From Clostridium sp. UBA5530 (GTDB lineage Bacteria; Bacillota; Clostridia; Clostridiales; Clostridiaceae), in assembly GCA_002423705.1 (NCBI GenBank), contig DINW01000073.1, positions 122,768 to 135,346 on the forward strand: a DNA stretch of 12,579 bases, in the 5' to 3' direction. Positions 1 to 6,026 of this stretch are shown here, piece after piece; position 1 is the stretch's first letter; every line of letters starts with the position of its first letter. The position numbers and the translations under genes were made by a program. The notes under the pieces are model-generated. The model was not told the origin of the DNA and searched no databases. It saw only the letters and a list, made by a program, of their open reading frames with translations.

Positions 1-620
1 TGAATGTTGTAGATTATATAATAAACCCTATAACTAAATCATCTTTTGCTCAAAATATACCCAATATAATAAATGATTCATTTAAAGTAGTAGAGGTTAA
101 GGATAGCGACAAACATAATATATTAAATAAAAGCAATGTGGTTGTATACTATAATGGAGTTACCCTAGAAGAAGGCATAAAGTCTAATGAGAATATAAAA
201 AATACAACCTTAGATATTATAAGTGGTACAAAAAACGATAAGGATAAAGCCAAGGTTATATATAACTGGGTAGGAAGTAAGATAGAATATGACTATGAAA
301 AAGCTAAACTTATAATGAGGGGAGATTATTCCATACCATCAGGGGCTATAGCTACATTTAATAGTAAAAAAGGCATATGTTTCGATTATTCTGCATTATA
401 TGTAGCTATGGCTAGAGAATCAGGACTTAAGGTTAGACTTGTTACGGGTGAAGGTTTTAATGGAACCACCTGGGTAAGCCATGCATGGAATCAAGTTTAT
501 ATAAAAGAAGAAAATAAATGGATTAATGTAGACACTACCTTCTATAATGGAGGAAATTACTTTAATTCTAAAAAGTTTAACCTAGATCATAGAGATGTTA
601 ATATAGCAGGGGAATGGTAG
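1..620 (+). CDS. Transglutaminase-like (papain-fold) protein, 5'-truncated
   Basis: The frame is open from base 3 to the stop at 618-620, so the gene begins before the window. An internal GTG at 138 is not the start, because coding sequence continues upstream of it without a stop. About 205 residues are visible. The C-terminal part is a transglutaminase core with the expected Cys-His-Asp triad: Cys in GICFDYSALY (codon 378-380), His in WVSHAWNQV (codon 480-482) and Asp in WINVDTTFY (codon 531-533). The spacing of 34 and 17 residues suits this superfamily. Bacterial members act as proteases, peptidases or crosslinking enzymes, often at the cell surface; which applies here cannot be told. The protein ends soon after the fold (NIAGEW). 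Any signal peptide or N-terminal domain lies outside the window. The fold is well supported, but the substrate is unknown. Confidence 0.85.
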   Translation, partial: NVVDYIINPITKSSFAQNIPNIINDSFKVVEVKDSDKHNILNKSNVVVYYNGVTLEEGIKSNENIKNTTLDIISGTKNDKDKAKVIYNWVGSKIEYDYEKAKLIMRGDYSIPSGAIATFNSKKGICFDYSALYVAMARESGLKVRLVTGEGFNGTTWVSHAWNQVYIKEENKWINVDTTFYNGGNYFNSKKFNLDHRDVNIAGEW

Positions 621-636
621 AAAATTAATAATTTTG

Positions 637-694
637 AAGTGCACCTTAGATGTTATGAAGGCTATATTAACATCTATAGGTGCACTTTATTATT
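637..694. terminator. Bidirectional hairpin terminator between convergent genes
   Basis: AAGTGCACC (637-645) pairs with GGTGCACTT (679-687), and AGATGTTA (648-655) pairs with TAACATCT (668-675). A small internal loop separates the two helices and the apical loop is 12 nt. A T-rich stretch follows on the plus strand (685-694). The hairpin sits 16 nt after the stop of the transglutaminase gene and directly after the stop of the minus-strand TPR gene, so it can serve both. Confidence 0.8.
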
Positions 695-1052
695 TGCATG
701 CTCCTTTTTTTAAGTTTTTTGTGATTAGATTTATGGCTTTTTCGCAATCTTTATCATTATTGTCTAAAGCCCAAGCAGTATTAAAATAAATAAGAGCTTT
801 TGGGGTATCATTAAGCATAGCATAACAATAGGCTAGATTAAAGAAATATTTGCTTTCTTGCTTTAATGACAAAGCAGATTTTATCAAATCCAGAGCCCTA
901 GGATATTCCTTTAATTTTATAAAGCACACAGCAGCATTATAATAGGAGCAGGCCTCATTTTCTCTATTTTCAATGGCTTTTTTATAGAACGTAATAGCCT
1001 TTTTGTAATCTTTAACATTATAAAGCTCATTTCCTTTTTCAAAATAACTCAC
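690..1052 (-). CDS. Small tetratricopeptide-repeat (TPR) protein
   Basis: This encodes 120 residues made almost entirely of about three TPR units, at roughly residues 2-35, 36-69 and 70-103. They show the family pattern of aromatic and small residues, for example YKKAITFYKKAI, YYNAAVCFIKL, YPRALDLIKSAL and FFNLAYCYAML. The frame extends upstream to an ATG at 1130. I chose GTG at 1052-1050 because an AGGAGG site (1065-1060) lies 7 nt before it, while the upstream extension has no ribosome binding site and does not look like TPR. There is no signal peptide or membrane segment, so it is probably a cytoplasmic protein-protein adaptor. It has five cysteines (35, 43, 76, 103, 119). Its partners cannot be inferred, because the neighbours are convergent or divergent. 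Confidence 0.82.
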   Translation of the reverse strand: MSYFEKGNELYNVKDYKKAITFYKKAIENRENEACSYYNAAVCFIKLKEYPRALDLIKSALSLKQESKYFFNLAYCYAMLNDTPKALIYFNTAWALDNNDKDCEKAINLITKNLKKGACK

Positions 1053-1059
1053 AACAAAT

Positions 1060-1065
1060 CCTCCT
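1060..1065 (-). promoter_or_regulatory. Ribosome binding site deciding the TPR start
   Basis: The minus strand reads AGGAGG, 7 nt before GTG at 1052. This strong site falls inside the longer open frame and argues that the ATG at 1130 is not used. Confidence 0.8.
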
Positions 1066-1129
1066 AAAGTTAATTTCACCTTATAATTAAAATTTTTAAC
1101 TTTAATTAGATAATTTATACATGGGAACA

Positions 1130-1170
1130 TACACTAAATTTTAATATTATCCATTGAAATTTTTAGTGTA
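1130..1170. repeat. Inverted repeat TACACTAAA / TTTAGTGTA
   Basis: Perfect 9-bp arms at 1130-1138 and 1162-1170 are separated by 23 bases. The right arm lies in the spacer between the -35 and -10 boxes of the plus-strand promoter for the activase gene, and the left arm lies upstream of the -35. This placement fits an operator. It could also be chance in AT-rich DNA. Confidence 0.45.
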
Positions 1171-1181
1171 TACATTATAAT
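1154..1181 (+). promoter_or_regulatory. SigA-type promoter for the activase gene
   Basis: TTGAAA (1154-1159) and TATAAT (1176-1181) are separated by 16 bp. The -10 is a perfect consensus and the -35 has one mismatch. Initiation near 1188 would give a leader of about 225 nt before the ATG at 1414. No comparably good promoter was found on the minus strand for the TPR gene. Confidence 0.6.
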
Positions 1182-1254
1182 ATGATTATTGAAGAAAATT
1201 ATTCAAAAATTTCTAAATAACTGCCTGAAATATGTAAAAAGTAAAATACTTATC

Positions 1255-1310
1255 AAGTTCAACTTAGTTTCAGTTGGAATCTGAACTCCAACTGAATACT
1301 AGTTGAACTT
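1255..1310. repeat. Long interrupted palindrome in the activase leader
   Basis: AAGTTCAACT (1255-1264) pairs perfectly with AGTTGAACTT (1301-1310). TTCAGTTGGA (1269-1278) pairs perfectly with TCCAACTGAA (1287-1296). The two 10-bp helices are separated by a symmetric 4x4 internal loop, and the apical loop is 8 nt (1279-1286). There is no T-tract after it, so it is not an intrinsic terminator. The AGTTSAACT element at each end is itself a palindrome, which also allows a DNA operator reading. See the leader entry at 1311-1413. Confidence 0.75.
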
Positions 1311-1413
1311 ATCTAGGGTTGTAGCTACTGTTATCTCTAGCCTAAACAGGGTGGGAATAACAGCAGGTAGACATGAGATAAATGTGTCATTGTTTGCTTA
1401 AGGGGATGGAAAA
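1311..1413 (+). promoter_or_regulatory. Putative structured 5' leader, class not recognised
   Basis: Downstream of the palindrome the leader can still fold. TGTTAT (1329-1334) pairs with ATAACA (1357-1362), extended by CTAC (1325-1328) with GTAG (1367-1370) across a bulge. CTAG at 1313-1316 could pair with CTAG at 1337-1340 in the loop. TTATCTC (1331-1337) can instead pair with GAGATAA (1375-1381), which would disrupt the first helix. The sequence ends in a moderate ribosome binding site, AAGGGG (1401-1406). Mutually exclusive helices before a start codon suggest a riboswitch or other regulatory RNA. I could not match it to a class I know, and no fold was computed. Confidence 0.4.
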
Positions 1414-4400
1414 ATGAAAGAATTTTTAAATTTGGGATTAGATATAGGATCTACTACAGTAAAATTGGTACTTATTGATAAAAATAATAAGGTCATATAT
1501 AAAAGGTATCAAAGGCATTTAGCAGATATAGAAAATACTATATTAGATTTGGTCAGTGATTGTATTGAAGTTTTTAATGGTGGGGTAACGGTAACCATAA
1601 CAGGTTCAGGAGGGTTAGGAATAGCTAAAAAGCTAAATCTTCCTTTTGTTCAAGAAGTAATCGCGTGCACAGAAGCAGTAGAAAACATAATACCTGATAT
1701 AGATGTTGCTATTGAGCTAGGGGGAGAAGATGCAAAAATAACTTATTTTAAAAATGGAATAGATCAAAGAATGAATGGAACATGCGCAGGAGGAACAGGG
1801 GCATTTATAGACCAAATGGCTGTACTGCTAGAAACAGATGCAGAAGGATTAAATAATCTATCCAAGAGCCATACAAATATTTATCCAATAGCTGCTAGAT
1901 GTGGTGTTTTTGCAAAGACTGATATTCAACCTCTATTGAATGAGGGGGCTAGAAAGGAAGATATAGCTGCTTCTATATTTCAAGCAGTAGTAAATCAAAG
2001 TATAAGTGGACTTGCTTGTGGTAAGCCTATAAGAGGAAAAGTGGCTTTTTTAGGAGGCCCTCTATATTTCTTGAGCGAACTTGGAGAAAGGTTTAAAGAA
2101 ACATTAAACTTAAAGGAAGAAGAGGCTATATTTCCAGCTGACTCTCAAATATTTGTAGCTATTGGAGCAGCAATAAAATCTAGAATTGAAACTCCAATCT
2201 ATATAGAAGAGCTTTTAAAAAAGCTTAAAAATCTAGAAAATGAAAAAAAGATAATACAGGGATTAAGACCCCTATTTAAAGATGAAAATGAATTGTTAAA
2301 GTTTAAAGAAGAACATAGCCAGGATAAGGCCAGGAGGAAAGAATTATCTAAATGTGAAGGTATAGGATATCTTGGTATAGATGCAGGGTCTACCACTACT
2401 AAAGCAGTGGTTATAGATGATGAATGTAATATTGTATATAGTTTTTATGGCAACAATAAAGGCAATCCATTAAAAACTGTAATAGAGACTATGGAAGAAA
2501 TATACTCAATGATACCTAAGAATTTTAAAATAGTAAATTCCACCGTAACTGGATATGGAGAAAATTTAATTAAAACCGCATTAGGTGTGGATATAGGAGA
2601 AATTGAAACTATAGCTCACTATAAAGGTGCAAGCTATTTTAAACCAGGAGTGGACTTTATATTAGATATTGGTGGACAAGATATGAAATGTCTTAAAATC
2701 AGGGAGGGTGTTATAGACAGTATTTCATTAAATGAAGCGTGCTCTTCTGGCTGTGGATCTTTTATAGAAAGTTTCGCAAAATCATTAAATTTATCATTAA
2801 ACAATTTTGTTAAAGAAGCCATTAATTCTAAAAATCCTATAGACTTAGGATCTAGATGTACAGTATTTATGAATTCAAAGGTTAAGGAAGCTCAAAAAGA
2901 GGGTGCTAAGGTAGGAGACATTGCAGCAGGATTATGCTATTCGGTAATAAAGAATGCCTTGTACAAAGTAATAAGAATAAAGAAAATAGAAGATATGGGC
3001 AACAATATAGTGGTTCAGGGAGGGACTTTCTATAATGATGCTATATTAAGAGCCTTTGAAATACTCAGTGGAGCCAAAGCCATAAGACCTGATATAGCGG
3101 GGATAATGGGTGCCTTTGGAAGTGCTCTTATTGCAAAGGAAAGGTATACCCCAGAATATGAATCTACACTAGCTAAAAAAGAAGATTTAAAAAATATTCA
3201 AGTAAAGATATCTATGAGACGGTGTGGAGGATGTACTAATAATTGCCTTCTTACTATTAATGATTTTGGAAATAATAAGAGATTCATATCAGGAAATAGA
3301 TGTGAAAAGGGTGAAGGAAAGACAAATAAAAACAAGGACATACCAAATTTATATGACTATAAGTTGAGAAGAATATTTGATTATTCACCACTACCATTAG
3401 AAAAAGCTAAAAGAGGAACCGTTGGAATTCCAAGAGTATTAAATATATATGAAAACTATCCATTTTGGTTTACATTTCTTACTCAGTTAGGTTATAGGGT
3501 GGAGATATCAGATCCAACAACCAAGAAAATATATGAAGAAGGCATGGAAACTATACCTTCAGAGTCTGTGTGCTATCCAGGGAAATTAGTTCATGGACAC
3601 ATTGTAAATTTGATTAAAAAGGGAATAAATTTCATATTTTATCCATGCATACCTTATGAAAATAAGGAAGATAAGACAGCTAATAATAGCTACAATTGTC
3701 CTATAGTAACTTCTTATCCAGAAGTTATAAAAAATAATATGGATATAATCAAAGAAAAGAATGTAAAGTTTTTAAACCCATTTTTATCTTTAGCAAATGA
3801 AAAGAAACTTTATAAAAGAATATATGAGATATTTAAAGATGAGGGTGTTAACTACAGAGAAGTAGAGTCAGCTCTATCAAAAGCTTTTGAAGAACAAGAA
3901 AGATTTAGAAAAGATATCATGGACAAAGGTGTAGAAGCATTAAACTATATAAAAAGAAATAATTTAAAGGGCATAGTACTAAGTGGAAGACCTTATCATA
4001 TAGACCCTGAAATAAATCATGGAATGGCAAATTTAATTACTTCCTATGGCATGGCTGTATTTACTGAAGACAGCATCTGTACATTTGGAGAAATAGAAAG
4101 ACCTTTAAGAGTGGTAGACCAATGGGCATATCACAATAGGTTATATAGAGCTGCATCCTTTGTAGCTACTCAAAAAAATTTAGAATTGATTCAGCTAAAT
4201 TCCTTTGGTTGTGGTTTAGATGCAGTTACAACAGATGAGGTAAAAAGCATACTAAACAGAAACGGGAAAATCTATACAGTTATAAAGATAGATGAGGGAA
4301 ACAATTTAGGTGCAGTTAGGATAAGATTAAGATCTCTAAAAGCAGCTATGGAGGAAAGAGAAAAAAGAAATTTCCATATAGAGAAGGTAAAAAACAATAA

Positions 4401-5706
4401 TGCTAGAGTTATTTTTACAAAGGAAATGAGAAAGAATCATACTATTTTGGCACCACAAATGTCCCCTATACATTTTCAATTTCTACAGGAAGCCTTTAAC
4501 ACATGTGGATATAAACTAGAAGTGCTAAATGACACAGATTCTACTATCATAGAGGAAGGCTTAAAATATGTAAACAACGATGCTTGTTATCCTTCAATAA
4601 TTGTTGTGGGACAGATTATTAGTGCATTAAAAAGTGGAAAATATGACTTAAACAATACTTCTGTTATAATAAGCCAGACAGGTGGAGGATGTAGGGCAAC
4701 TAACTATATAGGATTTTTAAGAAAAGCTCTTAGAGAATGTGGGCTAGAACATATTCCAGTGGTGTCTTTTAATGCAGTGGGGTTAGAAAAGAATCCAGGA
4801 TTTAAGGTAAGCTTAAAGCTTCTTCATAAGCTAGTGATGGCAGTGTGCTATGGTGATACGCTTATGAGAATTTTGTATAGAGTTCGTCCTTATGAAATTA
4901 CTAAGGGGTCTGCCAATGATTTATATCATAAGTGGGCTGATAAAGGGAAAAGCACCATAAGGCATGGAGATTTTAATGATTTTAAAAGCGATATAAAATC
5001 TATGATTCATGAATTTGATAACCTGCCAATAAATAATATTTTAAAACCTAGAGTTGGACTAGTAGGAGAAATTTTAGTAAAATTTCACCCCACAGCTAAT
5101 AATAATGTAGTTTCAGTAATTGAAGAAGAGGGTGGAGAAGCTGTAATGCCTGATTTAATGGGATTTATGCTATATTCTGCTTATGACTCTAGCTATAAAT
5201 ATAAATATTTATCTGGATCTAAAACCAAAGATGTGATAAGCAAGGCAGTTATATCTATTTTAGACATATATACTAAGGTCATGAAGGAAGAGTTAAAAGC
5301 TAGTGAAAGATTCTCTGTGCCTAGTAGCATATACCATTTAGCTAATATGGCTGAAGAAGTTCTGTCCTTAGGGAATCAAACAGGAGAAGGTTGGTTCTTA
5401 ACAGCAGAGATGCTGGAATTAATAGAAGATGGGATAAATAATATAATATGTATGCAACCTTTTGCATGTTTGCCTAACCATGTAACAGGAAAAGGTATGA
5501 TAAAAGCACTAAAAGAAAAGAATCCTAAGACTAATATAGTAGCTATTGATTATGATCCAGGAGCTAGCGAGGTAAATCAATTAAACAGGATTAAACTTAT
5601 GATGTCTGTAGCATTTAAGAATATAGGATTAAGTGAAAGAAAATCGAAAAAAGTAGAAGAAACTAAAGAAAAGAACATAGGGAGGGAGATATTTCTCAAT
5701 TCCTAA
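1414..5706 (+). CDS. Giant acyl-CoA dehydratase activase / HgdB-like reductase fusion protein
   Basis: This 1430-residue cytoplasmic protein joins two BcrAD/BadFG (HgdC-type) ASKHA ATPase domains to DUF2229/2-hydroxyacyl-CoA dehydratase D-component-like regions. Domain 1 (about 5-260) has DIGSTT at 10-15, GGEDAK, and cluster cysteines C124 (NGTCAGGTG) and C163 (AARCGVF). Domain 2 (about 318-580) repeats this with DAGSTTT at 323-329, GGQDMK, C443/C447 and C482 (GSRCTVF). A four-Cys group follows (C604, C607, C611, C630). The rest has conserved-looking cysteine motifs: ESVCYPGK (C720), YPCIPYE (C745), NDACYPS (C1058), GGGCRA (C1093) and C1346/C1352 near PFACLPNHVTGKG. In characterised relatives, ATP hydrolysis by a [4Fe-4S] activase drives very low-potential electrons into a dehydratase or a double-cubane-cluster reductase. 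By inference this protein carries donor and acceptor in one chain. No dehydratase subunits are adjacent, so the substrate is unknown. It ends just before the valS promoter with no terminator of its own. Confidence 0.88.
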   Translation: MKEFLNLGLDIGSTTVKLVLIDKNNKVIYKRYQRHLADIENTILDLVSDCIEVFNGGVTVTITGSGGLGIAKKLNLPFVQEVIACTEAVENIIPDIDVAIELGGEDAKITYFKNGIDQRMNGTCAGGTGAFIDQMAVLLETDAEGLNNLSKSHTNIYPIAARCGVFAKTDIQPLLNEGARKEDIAASIFQAVVNQSISGLACGKPIRGKVAFLGGPLYFLSELGERFKETLNLKEEEAIFPADSQIFVAIGAAIKSRIETPIYIEELLKKLKNLENEKKIIQGLRPLFKDENELLKFKEEHSQDKARRKELSKCEGIGYLGIDAGSTTTKAVVIDDECNIVYSFYGNNKGNPLKTVIETMEEIYSMIPKNFKIVNSTVTGYGENLIKTALGVDIGEIETIAHYKGASYFKPGVDFILDIGGQDMKCLKIREGVIDSISLNEACSSGCGSFIESFAKSLNLSLNNFVKEAINSKNPIDLGSRCTVFMNSKVKEAQKEGAKVGDIAAGLCYSVIKNALYKVIRIKKIEDMGNNIVVQGGTFYNDAILRAFEILSGAKAIRPDIAGIMGAFGSALIAKERYTPEYESTLAKKEDLKNIQVKISMRRCGGCTNNCLLTINDFGNNKRFISGNRCEKGEGKTNKNKDIPNLYDYKLRRIFDYSPLPLEKAKRGTVGIPRVLNIYENYPFWFTFLTQLGYRVEISDPTTKKIYEEGMETIPSESVCYPGKLVHGHIVNLIKKGINFIFYPCIPYENKEDKTANNSYNCPIVTSYPEVIKNNMDIIKEKNVKFLNPFLSLANEKKLYKRIYEIFKDEGVNYREVESALSKAFEEQERFRKDIMDKGVEALNYIKRNNLKGIVLSGRPYHIDPEINHGMANLITSYGMAVFTEDSICTFGEIERPLRVVDQWAYHNRLYRAASFVATQKNLELIQLNSFGCGLDAVTTDEVKSILNRNGKIYTVIKIDEGNNLGAVRIRLRSLKAAMEEREKRNFHIEKVKNNNARVIFTKEMRKNHTILAPQMSPIHFQFLQEAFNTCGYKLEVLNDTDSTIIEEGLKYVNNDACYPSIIVVGQIISALKSGKYDLNNTSVIISQTGGGCRATNYIGFLRKALRECGLEHIPVVSFNAVGLEKNPGFKVSLKLLHKLVMAVCYGDTLMRILYRVRPYEITKGSANDLYHKWADKGKSTIRHGDFNDFKSDIKSMIHEFDNLPINNILKPRVGLVGEILVKFHPTANNNVVSVIEEEGGEAVMPDLMGFMLYSAYDSSYKYKYLSGSKTKDVISKAVISILDIYTKVMKEELKASERFSVPSSIYHLANMAEEVLSLGNQTGEGWFLTAEMLELIEDGINNIICMQPFACLPNHVTGKGMIKALKEKNPKTNIVAIDYDPGASEVNQLNRIKLMMSVAFKNIGLSERKSKKVEETKEKNIGREIFLNS

Positions 5707-5714
5707 TTAATGTC

Positions 5715-5744
5715 TTGACATAATATGATATATTATTATATTAT
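5715..5744 (+). promoter_or_regulatory. SigA-type promoter for the valS-folC T-box transcript
   Basis: A perfect TTGACA lies at 5715-5720. The -10 is either TATATT (5737-5742, 16-bp spacer) or TATTAT (5739-5744, 18-bp spacer) in a run of AT repeats. It begins only 9 bases after the stop of the activase gene and leads straight into the T-box leader. Confidence 0.7.
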
Positions 5745-5760
5745 AGGTATAAATTAATAA

Positions 5761-5992
5761 GTGTTAGCTATGATAAAGAGGAGTAGAAGTTTTAAATCTT
5801 TTAAGAGAGGGAAATCCAAAGGCTGAAAGATTTCTTAAAGAGTAAACTTTGAAGGTAGCTTTGGAGCTTCTTTGTTGAATTTTAGTAGACAAAGACGGTG
5901 TTCTTACCGTTAATTTTTGAGAGCCCATAATAGTGGGAAAAAAGGTGGTACCGCGAGTCTTCGTCCTTTTAAGGATTGAGACTCTTTTTTTT
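5761..5992 (+). promoter_or_regulatory. T-box riboswitch, valine specific (GTA specifier)
   Basis: This is a tRNA-sensing leader of the classical kind. The T-box sequence AGGTGGTACCGCG is at 5943-5955, and the AGTA-type motif of Stem I is near 5781-5786. A distal Stem I region with GAGAGGGAAA and GGCTGAAAG lies at about 5804-5830. A Stem III hairpin is formed by ACGGT (5895-5899) and ACCGT (5906-5910). The likely specifier on the 3' side of Stem I is GTA at 5855-5857, a valine codon, which agrees with valS downstream. In this family, uncharged tRNA pairs with the specifier and, through its NCCA end, with the T-box bulge, favouring the antiterminator and readthrough. The element therefore raises valS-folC expression when tRNA-Val is uncharged. 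The identification is secure; the exact specifier position is read by eye. Confidence 0.93.
5955..5992 (+). terminator. T-box intrinsic terminator
   Basis: GAGTCT (5955-5960) pairs with AGACTC (5979-5984). An inner GTCCTT/AAGGAT helix is followed by a run of eight T (5985-5992). The left arm begins at the last base of the T-box sequence, so terminator and antiterminator are mutually exclusive. It can also stop transcripts running in from the activase gene. Confidence 0.92.
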
Positions 5993-6026
5993 ATGTTCTG
6001 CAAATATAAATTTAGGAGGAAAATCA

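Noticed and set aside
138..620. GTG 138 as the start of the transglutaminase gene
   Set aside because: The same frame is open back to base 3 with coding-like sequence and no ribosome binding site precedes this GTG; the gene is truncated by the window edge.
1053..1130. N-terminal extension of the TPR protein to ATG 1130
   Set aside because: An AGGAGG site lies inside the extension at the right distance from GTG 1052, and the added residues do not resemble a TPR helix.
1255..1310. Intrinsic terminator upstream of the activase gene
   Set aside because: The hairpin is strong but is followed by ATCTAGGG rather than a T-tract.
1340..1365. A second, degenerate T-box before the activase (GGGTGGGAAT resembles the T-box GGGTGG core)
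   Set aside because: The ACCGCG half is missing, there is no terminator hairpin with T-run after it, no Stem I motifs are recognisable upstream, and the gene is not related to amino acid metabolism or tRNA charging.
2199..2822. Minus-strand open frames of 62-65 codons inside the activase gene
   Set aside because: They are short shadows of a long, clearly coding plus-strand gene and show no recognisable motifs or start signals.
5976..6026. N-terminal 17-residue extension of ValS
   Set aside because: It begins inside the T-box terminator hairpin and lacks a ribosome binding site; ATG 6027 has a strong AGGAGGA.
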